From CAVUPF01 sp963743285 (lineage in GTDB: Bacteria > Actinomycetota > Thermoleophilia > Solirubrobacterales > 70-9): a stretch of 64,000 bases of DNA. Position numbers and translations under genes: made by a program. The stretch covers positions 1-64,000 of the forward strand of contig CAVUPF010000007.1 of NCBI GenBank assembly GCA_963743285.1, given 5' to 3'. Each line of letters opens with the position of its first letter. Position 1 is the first letter of the stretch. The notes below the pieces were generated by a model that was not told the DNA's origin, made no database searches, and saw only the letters and a list, made by a program, of their open reading frames with translations. Positions 57,536 to 64,000 of the stretch are shown piece by piece.

Positions 57536-59529
57536 GCACCCGCCCGCATCCCATCGAGGTCGCGGCGCAGCTCCTTCAGCTCGTCGCGAATTCGGCCTGC
57601 CTCCTCGAAGCGGAGATCGTCGGCCGCCGCGAGCATCTCCTCCTCGAGGGCGACGATGGTGCGCTCCAGCTCGGCAGGGTCGGCAAAGTCCTCGCTGCGG
57701 CCGCGACGGCGTTTTCGCGGCGCCCGGTCCTCCATCGCCAGGAACTCGGCCATCTCGGAGATACCCTTGCGGACCGTCTCCGGGGTGATCCCGTGCTCGG
57801 TGTTGTAGGCGATTTGGATCACACGACGGCGGTCGGTCTCGCGGATTGCCGCGCGCATCGAGTCGGTCTCGCGATCGGCGTACATCAGCACCCGGCCGTT
57901 GACGTTGCGGGCAGCGCGCCCGATCGTCTGCACCAGGCTGGTCTCGCCGCGCAGGAACCCCTCCTTGTCGGCATCGAGGATCGCGACCAGCGAGACCTCG
58001 GGCAGGTCGAGCCCCTCGCGCAGGAGGTTGACCCCGACCAGCACGTCGTACTCGCCGAGCCGCAGGTCGCGGATGATCTGAATCCGCTCCAGCGTGTCGA
58101 CCTCGGAGTGCAGGTAGCGAACCTTGATCCCGTACTCGAGCAGGTAGGCGGTCAGGTCCTCGGCCATCTTCTTGGTCAGGGTGGTGACCAGGACCCGGTC
58201 GCCGGCCTCAGCCCGGGCCTTGATCTCGTTCATCAGGTCATCGATCTGGTTGCGGGTCTCGCGCACCTCGATCGCCGGGTCGATGATCCCGGTCGGGCGG
58301 ACGATCTGCTCGACGATCCGGGTCGACTCGGCTCGCTCGAAGGGCCCCGGCGTCGCCGAGACCATCACCAGCCGGTCGACCCGCGCGAGGAACTCGTCGA
58401 ACTTGAGCGGCCGGTTGTCGATCGCCGAGGGCAGGCGGAAGCCATAGTCGATCAGCGTCTGCTTGCGCGAGCGATCGCCCTCGTACATGCCGCCGATCTG
58501 GGGAATCGTCTGGTGGGACTCATCGACGAAGACAACGAAGTCATCGGGGAAGTAGTCGATCAGCGTGTGCGGCGGACTGCCCTCGGGCCGGCCGTCGAGG
58601 ATCCGCGAGTAGTTCTCGATCCCCGAGGTGAAGCCCAGCTCCTTCAGCATCTCGATGTCGTAGGCGGTGCGCTGGCGCAGCCGGTGCGCCTCGAGCTGCT
58701 TGCCCTCGGCCTCCAGCTCGGCGGTGCGCGCGTTCAGTTCGGCGCGGATCTCCTCGACCGCGCGCTCCAGCGTCTCGTCGCGGGTCACGTAGTGAGATGC
58801 GGGCCAGACCGAGACGTGGTCGATCGTGTCGAGCACCTCGCCGGTGAGCGGGTCGAAGTGCTGAATCCCCTCGATCTCCTCGCCGAAGAGGGAGATCCGG
58901 TAGGCGGACGCCGCGTAGGAGGGCATGATCTCCAGCACCTCCCCCCGCGCCCGGAAGCTGCCGCGCCCCAGCACCGAGTCGTTGCGCTGGTACTGCATCT
59001 TCACCAGCTTGCGCAGCACCTCATCGCGCTCGATCTCCTCCCCGACCTTGAACAACTGCATTTTTTCGTTGTAGACCTGCGGTGAGCCGATCCCGTAGAT
59101 GCAGGAGACCGAGGCGACGATGATCACGTCGCGGCGGGCGAACAGAGCCGCGGTGGCGGCGTGGCGGAGACGGTCGATCTCGTCGTTGATCGAAGAGTCC
59201 TTCTCGATGTAGAGATCCTGCGCCGGGACGTAGGCCTCCGGCTGGTAGTAGTCGTAATAGGAGACGAAGTACTCGACCGCGTTCTCGGGGAAGAACTCGC
59301 GGAACTCGTTGCAGAGCTGGGCGGCGAGCGTCTTGTTGTGGGCGATCACCAGCGAGGGCCGCTGGACGGCGGCAATCGTCGCGGCCATCGTGAAGGTCTT
59401 GCCCGTACCGGTCGCCCCGAGCAGCGTCTGGAAGCGCTCCCCAGCCTCCAGCCCCGCGGCCAGCCCGGCGATCGCCTGCGGCTGGTCGGCGGTCGGCGTG
59501 TAGGCGGGATTGAGATTGAACTCGGGCAC
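57532..59529 (-). CDS. uvrB: Excinuclease ABC subunit B
   Basis: The 665 residues have Walker A GATGTGKTFTMAA, the beta-hairpin region FVSYYDYYQPEAYVPAQDLYIEKDSSIN, DESHQTIPQIGGMY, RPTGIIDPAIEVRETRNQIDDL, the helicase motifs DVLVGVNLLREGLDLPEVSLVAILDADKEGFLR and QTIGRAARN, and the C-terminal UVR motif (EEEMLAAADDLRFEEAGRIRDEL) that contacts UvrC. It verifies lesions passed on by UvrA. No LexA box was seen immediately upstream. UvrC is not in the window. Confidence 0.97.
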   Translation of the reverse strand: MPEFNLNPAYTPTADQPQAIAGLAAGLEAGERFQTLLGATGTGKTFTMAATIAAVQRPSLVIAHNKTLAAQLCNEFREFFPENAVEYFVSYYDYYQPEAYVPAQDLYIEKDSSINDEIDRLRHAATAALFARRDVIIVASVSCIYGIGSPQVYNEKMQLFKVGEEIERDEVLRKLVKMQYQRNDSVLGRGSFRARGEVLEIMPSYAASAYRISLFGEEIEGIQHFDPLTGEVLDTIDHVSVWPASHYVTRDETLERAVEEIRAELNARTAELEAEGKQLEAHRLRQRTAYDIEMLKELGFTSGIENYSRILDGRPEGSPPHTLIDYFPDDFVVFVDESHQTIPQIGGMYEGDRSRKQTLIDYGFRLPSAIDNRPLKFDEFLARVDRLVMVSATPGPFERAESTRIVEQIVRPTGIIDPAIEVRETRNQIDDLMNEIKARAEAGDRVLVTTLTKKMAEDLTAYLLEYGIKVRYLHSEVDTLERIQIIRDLRLGEYDVLVGVNLLREGLDLPEVSLVAILDADKEGFLRGETSLVQTIGRAARNVNGRVLMYADRETDSMRAAIRETDRRRVIQIAYNTEHGITPETVRKGISEMAEFLAMEDRAPRKRRRGRSEDFADPAELERTIVALEEEMLAAADDLRFEEAGRIRDELKELRRDLDGMRAGA

Positions 59530-59601
59530 TGCGGTGAAGATAGCGTGGCCTCGCGCCGGCTCCCCCCCGCGGCCGAGCCGACCTGGAAGACTGCTCGGCC
59601 G

Positions 59602-59970
59602 ATGGCTCGATCGCGACGACTACTGGCCGGCTTCTTCGCCTTCGCGGGCACAATGCACTTCGTCATCCCGCGCAGCTATGAATCGATCGTGCCGCCCTGG
59701 TTGCCGCTCCGTCGCGAGGCAGTGGTCATCAGCGGCGTCGCCGAGGTCCTCGGCGGCGTCGCGGTCCTCCCCCGCGGCAGCCGCCGCTTCGCCCGCTGGT
59801 GGCTACTCGGCCTGCTGGCAGCCGTCTTCCCGGCGAACGTCCATATGGCAGTCAACCCCGAGCGGGTCCCGGGGCTCGACCTGAGGCGCATCCCTCGTTG
59901 GGCGCTGTGGGCGCGGCTGCCACTGCAGCCGCTCGCCATGCTCTGGGTTTGGCATGCGACTCGTGATTGA
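59602..59970 (+). CDS. DoxX-like small membrane protein
   Basis: The 122 residues form about four helices: MARSRRLLAGFFAFAGTMHFVIPRSYESIVPPWLPLRREAVVISGVAEVLGGVAVLPRG contains the GTMHF and GVAEVLGG motifs of the DoxX/DoxD-like family, then WWLLGLLAAVFPANVHMAVNP and RLPLQPLAMLWVWHATRD. It starts 72 bases from the divergent uvrB start, in whose promoter region its own promoter may lie. These proteins have proposed roles in quinone-linked redox or stress, without an agreed function. Confidence 0.8.
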   Translation: MARSRRLLAGFFAFAGTMHFVIPRSYESIVPPWLPLRREAVVISGVAEVLGGVAVLPRGSRRFARWWLLGLLAAVFPANVHMAVNPERVPGLDLRRIPRWALWARLPLQPLAMLWVWHATRD

Positions 59971-60031
59971 CTCGAATCCAGTAATGTTTTGTCTGTAGAG
60001 CTTTCGTCTTCAGGCACCGAAGATCGGCTGC

Positions 60032-60286
60032 ATGGAACCGCGTGAGCGCTTTGCCGCCAACCTGCGCCAGGCACGCCGGAGACAGGGCATCTCCCAGGAG
60101 GAGCTTGGCTTCCGCTGCGAGCTTCACCGGACCGAGATCTCCCTGCTCGAGCGGGGCGGGCGCGAGCCGCGCCTCGGCACGATCGTGAAGCTCTGCGGCG
60201 CCCTCGACACGACGCCCGCCGAGCTCTGCGCCGGCATCCGCTGGCTACCCCGCCCGGGTCGCTTCAAGATCGAAGCGACGGGCTAG
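60032..60286 (+). CDS. XRE-family HTH regulator, stand-alone
   Basis: The 84 residues are one HTH_3 domain: RFAANLRQARRRQGISQEELGFRCELHRTEISLLERGGREPRLGTIVKLCGALDTTPAELCAGI, with a short tail. The recognition helix is HRTEISLLERG. No effector domain is present. It stands alone, 61 bases after the DoxX-like gene and convergent with the membrane protein gene. Targets are unknown; it may be a relic of a toxin-antitoxin or phage regulator, or a chromosomal one-domain repressor. Confidence 0.82.
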   Translation: MEPRERFAANLRQARRRQGISQEELGFRCELHRTEISLLERGGREPRLGTIVKLCGALDTTPAELCAGIRWLPRPGRFKIEATG

Positions 60287-60299
60287 GCCGAGGCTCGGC

Positions 60300-60824
60300 T
60301 CAGGGCAGGAACTGCTGCAGCAGACCGCTAGCCGGGCCGAGAAAGGTCTGGACGTTTTCGAGCAAGGAACGGGCGTCGTGGATCAGCCTGAGCGCTTGGC
60401 CGATCGGGATTCCCTGGACGGTCGTGCGGAGCGGGGCGGCGATGATCGGACTTAGGGCGCCTGCCCTTTCAGCATCGCCGACCGCGCGCAACAGGCCGGC
60501 GCGGACCGCTTCGGCAAGCATCGCGCCGTCGATCCCGTAGCGGCGGGTGAAGTTGGCGCGTGACTGCGGCGTCGCCAGCGCCCGGGCCAGCGCCTCCCGC
60601 GTCACCCCGAGCTTGCAGGCCGCACCGTCCAGTGCCGAGAGGGAAAACTGCTCGGCGATCGCCTGGATCCCTTCCGGGTTGCCCCAGGGCCTCTGCTTAC
60701 AGGGATCCTGGGTCTTCTCCGGCACGTAGGAAGCGCCCCCCGCCGCGAGGTAGGCGCCGACCAGCACGAGCACGGCGACCACCGCGCCGCCGACCAGCAA
60801 CCGGCCCCTCAACGCGGCGTTCAT
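60300..60824 (-). CDS. Membrane-anchored extracytoplasmic protein
   Basis: The 174 residues have one N-terminal anchor (MNAALRGRLLVGGAVVAVLVLVGAYLAAGG), then a soluble part with a helix-rich module (GIQAIAEQFSLSALDGAACKLGVTREALARALATPQSRANFTRRYGIDGAMLAEAVRAGLLRAV) and C-terminal helix (GQALRLIHDARSLLENVQTFLG). Two Cys may form a disulfide. Its start overlaps the stop of the MFS gene by four bases, so it is likely needed together with that transporter, perhaps as a periplasmic-side accessory. No family was recognised. Confidence 0.7.
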   Translation of the reverse strand: MNAALRGRLLVGGAVVAVLVLVGAYLAAGGASYVPEKTQDPCKQRPWGNPEGIQAIAEQFSLSALDGAACKLGVTREALARALATPQSRANFTRRYGIDGAMLAEAVRAGLLRAVGDAERAGALSPIIAAPLRTTVQGIPIGQALRLIHDARSLLENVQTFLGPASGLLQQFLP

Positions 60825-62194
60825 AGGTCCACCCTCCTCGCCAGGCCGATCGGCAAGAGGGCCAGCAGGCCCAGCAGCGCGGCGAGCAGGAAGGAGGGGC
60901 TGAAGGCGTGGGTGGCACCCCGATCGAGCTGGTCCTGGAGTTCGGCGCGGAGCTGGAGCACCGCCGCCCTTTCGCCGGGATCGCTCGGCAGCGGTTCGAA
61001 GGCGGGGCCGATCGTCGGCACCTTCCCCCGCTGCGCTTCCATGCGGGCCGCGAGGCGCTGGGCAAGTTGGACCTTCAGCAGCGGTTCGACGCTGGATTCG
61101 AGGACGACCGCGGTGCCGGCTTCGATCGCGTCATGGCGCTGCTGGGCAATGTCGGCGGTGAAGACCGGCGTCAGCGCCAGCAGGCCGATGACGACGCCAG
61201 CGTGGCGGGCCGAGATCGTCCAGCCGCCGTGGATCGCCTGCGAGGCCCGTCCGCGCAGCGCGGTCTCGGTCAGCGCCGAAAGCACCAAGGCGAGCCCGAC
61301 CCCGACCAGGATCTGGGGCGGCAGCGTCAGCGCCACCTCGGCCTTTGGCAGAAGCGCCAGCCCGGCCAGACCGCCGGAGACGAGGATTGCGCCGGCGGCG
61401 GCGCGCGCCCTGGCACTGGGCACCAGGAGGCCGATGCGGCTGCCGACCAGGGCGGAGAGTGGCATCACCGAGACGACGATCGCGGCGGTGATCGGGCTCA
61501 ACCGCCAGCCTTCGATCAGCAGTAGGACGAGGAGAAAGAGGGCCGCGGCGATCGCGGCCGAGACCATCGCCAAGGCGAGGTTGGCGAGCAGGTGCGGACG
61601 ACCCGTCTTGCCCGATTCGGGCTCGACAATCCCAGTCGCCGCCTCGTGCCTGGCGACTGCGAGGATCGGCACCGCGGCGGCGATCGCCACCGGCGCCTGA
61701 AGCAGGAAGATCGACTGCCAGGAGACCAACTCGGTGAGGATGCCCCCGACCGCCGGGCCGAGGGCGGCGCCGGTCGCGCCGGCGCTCGCCCAGACCACGG
61801 CGGCGCGGCGCTCCGAGCCGACCGTCGCCGGAAGCAGCTCCAGCGCCGCGGTAACCGCGGCAGCGCCACCCAGCGCTTGCACGCAGCGGGCGACGATCAG
61901 CGTCGAGAGCTGGTCGGAGAGACCGCAGGCGAGCCCGGCTCCGGCGAAGACGGCGAGCCCAACCGCGGCCGCCCGGCCGGGGCCGACCCGGCGCGCCAGC
62001 AGGGCGGCCGGCACGGCGGCCACGGCCATCACCAGATTGAACGAGACCAGCACCCAGGTCACGCCGGCGACGCTGGTGCCCAGCTCGCGGTAGATCTGCG
62101 GCAGCGCCAGCACGACAACCGAGGAATCGGCCAGCACCAGGCCGACCGCCAGCGCCAGGGCGGCGGCGCGCGGTCTGGGCGCCCCGGCGCTCAG
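60821..62194 (-). CDS. MFS drug exporter (DHA2-like), probable CTG start
   Basis: The transporter begins with TM1 RAAALALAVGLVLADSSVVVLALPQIYRELG, which contains the DHA2-type motif D1 residues, then TWVLVSFNLVMAVAAVPAALLARRVGPGRA (motif A loop), GATGAALGPAVGGILTE (motif C-like) and about 14 helices, with a long loop near the end. The first standard start codon (GTG 62137) would cut TM1 in half. A CTG at 62194 overlaps the preceding stop (CTGA) with AGGAG nearby, exactly where its neighbours use ATGA overlaps. The substrate is unknown. Confidence 0.83.
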   Translation of the reverse strand: MSAGAPRPRAAALALAVGLVLADSSVVVLALPQIYRELGTSVAGVTWVLVSFNLVMAVAAVPAALLARRVGPGRAAAVGLAVFAGAGLACGLSDQLSTLIVARCVQALGGAAAVTAALELLPATVGSERRAAVVWASAGATGAALGPAVGGILTELVSWQSIFLLQAPVAIAAAVPILAVARHEAATGIVEPESGKTGRPHLLANLALAMVSAAIAAALFLLVLLLIEGWRLSPITAAIVVSVMPLSALVGSRIGLLVPSARARAAAGAILVSGGLAGLALLPKAEVALTLPPQILVGVGLALVLSALTETALRGRASQAIHGGWTISARHAGVVIGLLALTPVFTADIAQQRHDAIEAGTAVVLESSVEPLLKVQLAQRLAARMEAQRGKVPTIGPAFEPLPSDPGERAAVLQLRAELQDQLDRGATHAFSPSFLLAALLGLLALLPIGLARRVDL

Positions 62195-62751
62195 TAGCCC
62201 AGCTCCTGCGCGTACTTTTCACGGTAGGCCCTGCGCTTTTCGAGCACCTCGGCGACGTAGGCGCGGGTCTCGGCCAGCGGGATGGCGTCAAGCGTCAGCG
62301 AGGCCCCACCCCACTTGTCGGCGTTGCCAGGCCCCGCGTTGTAGGCGGCGAGGGCGGCAACCTCGTTACCGCCGTAGCGGTCAAGCAGTTGGCGCAGATA
62401 GAAGGTCCCGTAGCGTATGTTGAGTTCGGGGTCGGAGAGGTCCGCGAGCTTGAAGGTCGTGCCGCCGCTGAGCCGCTCGATCTCCTTGGCCGTGGCGGGG
62501 GTGATTTGCATCAGCCCCCGCGCCCCCGCGTTCGAGGTCTGTTCACGAAAGCGCGACTCCGAGTAGATGACGGCTGCGATCAGCGCCGCGTCGACGCCCT
62601 TTTCCTTCGCCTGCTGGCGAATGATGTCCTCGTCGTGAAGGGGCAGGGTCAGCTGTTGGAGGGCGTAGTCGACGTCGCCGACTACGCCGAGCAACAGGGC
62701 AACCGCTACGCCGGCGGCGACGGCGACACCTCCGATCGCCCACCTCTTCAT
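62191..62751 (-). CDS. Lytic transglycosylase (SLT domain), membrane anchored
   Basis: The 186 residues have an N-terminal anchor (WAIGGVAVAAGVAVALLLGVVGDVDYALQQLT) and a Slt70-type catalytic domain: catalytic E65 in AAVIYSESRFREQTSNAGARGLMQITPATAKEI, then NIRYGTFYLRQLLDRYGGNEVAALAAYNAGPGNADKW and ETRAYVAEVL. It cleaves peptidoglycan glycan strands. The start overlaps coaE by four bases and the stop overlaps the exporter. The linkage of CoA synthesis, wall turnover and export is likely only operon economy. Confidence 0.9.
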   Translation of the reverse strand: MKRWAIGGVAVAAGVAVALLLGVVGDVDYALQQLTLPLHDEDIIRQQAKEKGVDAALIAAVIYSESRFREQTSNAGARGLMQITPATAKEIERLSGGTTFKLADLSDPELNIRYGTFYLRQLLDRYGGNEVAALAAYNAGPGNADKWGGASLTLDAIPLAETRAYVAEVLEKRRAYREKYAQELGY

Positions 62752-63326
62752 TCCCTCAGGGTCTCGATCAGAGCGGACAGCGCGCGCTCCAGATCCTCGA
62801 CCGTGCCGTCGTTGTGGATCACGTGATCAGCGCCGGCGGCCTTCTCTCCCTGCGGCAACTGGCGAGCCTCGCGCTCGGCGACCAGTGCCTGGCCGCGCGC
62901 CTCGGCGCGCGCGCGCCGCAGCTCATCTGGGGCGACGATCGCGACCGTGGTATCGAAGAGGCTCTCCATCTTCGTCTCGAACAGCAGCGGGACCTCGACG
63001 ACCGCGATCTCGGCGTTGACGGGAAGCGAGCCCAGCCAGGCCCCGATCCGCTCGCCGACCAGGGGATGGACCTGCTGCTCCAGCCAGGTCAGCTGCTCTG
63101 GGTCGGCGAAGACGATCTCCCCGATGCGATTGCGGTCGACCTTGCCCGCGGAGGCCACCTCGGGGCCCCAGTGCTCGAGCAGGCGGCCCTGCAGAGGCTC
63201 GGAGTCGAGCAGTTCGTGGACCACCGCATCGCTGGAGATCGTCGCCGCGCCGAGCCGCCCGAAGGCCGCGAGCGCCTCGGACTTCCCGGCCGCGATACCG
63301 CCGGTAAGGCCGATGGTCAGCGACAT
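62748..63326 (-). CDS. coaE: Dephospho-CoA kinase
   Basis: The 192 residues have the P-loop GLTGGIAAGKSEALAAFGRLG, ISSDAVVHELLDSEPLQGRL, HPLVGERIGAWL, VEVPLLFETKMESLFDTTVAIVAP and the late HVIHNDGTVEDLERAL motif, all typical of CoaE. It phosphorylates dephospho-CoA to CoA. It starts nine bases after the S1 stop, in the usual actinobacterial rpsA-coaE order. Confidence 0.95.
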   Translation of the reverse strand: MSLTIGLTGGIAAGKSEALAAFGRLGAATISSDAVVHELLDSEPLQGRLLEHWGPEVASAGKVDRNRIGEIVFADPEQLTWLEQQVHPLVGERIGAWLGSLPVNAEIAVVEVPLLFETKMESLFDTTVAIVAPDELRRARAEARGQALVAEREARQLPQGEKAAGADHVIHNDGTVEDLERALSALIETLRE

Positions 63327-63335
63327 CGCCTGGGA

Positions 63336-64000
63336 CTAGGAGGCGGCGGGGTCTTCGTCGGAGGGGGGCGACTCGGGGTCGGTGCTAGCGGTGGCGGCCT
63401 CCACTGGCTCCGAGACAGTCAGATCCTGATCAGAATCAGATGAAGCCGGTGCCTCATCCACCGTCGCCTCCGCGGCTTCACCGCCCGGAGCCGCGGTCGT
63501 CGCGCCATCGTCCTGGGAACCTTGATCCGCCTGATCCTCGGCCTGGCTGGCTTCGGTGGTCTCCTCCTCGGCGGGCTCAGCGTCGTCAGCGTCGTCAGCG
63601 TCGTCAGCGTCGGCGGGAGTCTCCTCTGCCGCGCTGTCCTCTGCCGCGCTGTCGGCTGCCTCGGCCGCCTGGATCTGGTCGCCCAGGTCCTGCATCGGCA
63701 TGTTCTGGTCCTCGACTCGCTTGATGCTGAGCGAGAGGCGGCGGCGCTCCTCGTCGATCTCGAGAATCTTGACGTCGAGGGTGGCACCCGGCTCGACCAC
63801 CTCGCTGGGGTTCTCGACGTGATGGTCGGCGAGCTCGGAGATGTGGACCAGGCCCTCGACGCCCGGCAGGATTTCCACGAAGGCGCCGAAGGCAACGACC
63901 TTGGTCACGACCCCCTCCAAAACGTCGCCGGGACGGTGGGTGCTGACCACGCGCTGCCAGGGGTCCTCCTGCGTCTGCTTGAGGCCCAGCGAGATCCGCT
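63336..64000 (-). CDS. rpsA: Ribosomal protein S1, C-terminal part (continues beyond the window)
   Basis: The visible 221 residues include the end of one S1 domain (RISLGLKQTQEDPWQRV), a complete S1/OB domain (HRPGDVLEGVVTKVVAFGAFVEILPGVEGLVHISELADHHVENPSEVVEPGATLDVKILEIDEERRRLSLSIKR) and a 120-residue acidic, Ala-rich tail (EETPADADDADDADDAEPAEEE, ending SPPSDEDPAAS). The N-terminal domains lie beyond the right edge. S1 binds mRNA on the small subunit. The tail includes a DDA repeat encoded by a GTCGTCAGC tandem at 63582-63608. Confidence 0.92.
   Translation of the reverse strand, partial: RISLGLKQTQEDPWQRVVSTHRPGDVLEGVVTKVVAFGAFVEILPGVEGLVHISELADHHVENPSEVVEPGATLDVKILEIDEERRRLSLSIKRVEDQNMPMQDLGDQIQAAEAADSAAEDSAAEETPADADDADDADDAEPAEEETTEASQAEDQADQGSQDDGATTAAPGGEAAEATVDEAPASSDSDQDLTVSEPVEAATASTDPESPPSDEDPAAS
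63582..63608. repeat. Nine-base tandem repeat in the rpsA tail
   Basis: GTCGTCAGC is repeated three times head to tail, with partial copies on both sides. On the coding strand it specifies DDA units. Slippage could vary the tail length among strains. It is not a CRISPR array. Confidence 0.75.

Noticed and set aside
57793..59085. Long plus-strand frame opposite uvrB
   Set aside because: It is an antisense shadow rich in Asp, Val, Leu and Arg. uvrB motifs on the other strand are unambiguous.
63582..63608. Tandem repeat considered as a CRISPR-like array
   Set aside because: Units are nine bases, directly adjacent without spacers, and in frame with the coding sequence of rpsA.

Overview
The window is high-GC chromosomal DNA from an actinobacterium. 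Rex, an APC permease followed by two RCK proteins (the partners seen around mycobacterial ceoB/ceoC), a K+-independent-type membrane pyrophosphatase, leaderless promoters and secreted proteins with Lys/Val-rich C-termini point to a deep branch such as Thermoleophilia (Solirubrobacterales/Gaiellales). The phylum is well supported; the class is inference.

Layout. 1-3.2 kb is IS debris: an IS66 transposase piece and a frameshifted IS3-family copy that cut off a PEP mutase-like gene, then a GNAT remnant. 3.3-10.6 kb holds a divergent PNPOx-like/MocR pair sharing a short operator region, a polytopic membrane protein, and an unusual short leucyl-tRNA synthetase followed by threonine synthase. 10.6-18.6 kb is two adjacent decayed islands at the 3' end of a tRNA-like gene whose 3' end occurs three times. 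They contain a MobF helicase remnant, an MFS exporter, a DUF3237-SDR-VOC operon, a second VOC protein, a flavoprotein disulfide reductase and a chloride-channel remnant. 18.6-26.3 kb carries GtrA plus a GT39-like enzyme, an asymmetric heterodimeric ABC exporter and a lipoprotein. 27.5-35.8 kb is a third island in tRNA-Gln(CTG), with a transposase gene, a group II intron with a nonsense-mutated reverse transcriptase, an intact IS1634-type element with its target duplication, and a large secreted protein.

35.9-64 kb is mainly core chromosome: ferredoxin reductase-like protein, two RCK proteins and the APC permease, a frameshifted alpha-hydroxy-acid oxidase, hppA, a gamma-glutamylcysteine ligase-like gene with rex and a glutaredoxin, the t6A set tsaD/rimI/tsaB/tsaE, a type-4 uracil-DNA glycosylase, FmdB, panC-panD-panB, ROK kinase, uvrA with a LexA box, uvrB, and the tightly packed run rpsA-coaE-lytic transglycosylase-MFS-membrane protein.

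Most striking: each island end carries tandem short repeats spaced 11-13 bp just inside the att site, as expected of integrase arm sites although no integrase remains; the tRNA-like target has an extra GCAA-capped hairpin in its D-loop; and two genes appear to begin at CTG within a CTGA stop/start overlap. No CRISPR array, rRNA or origin was seen.
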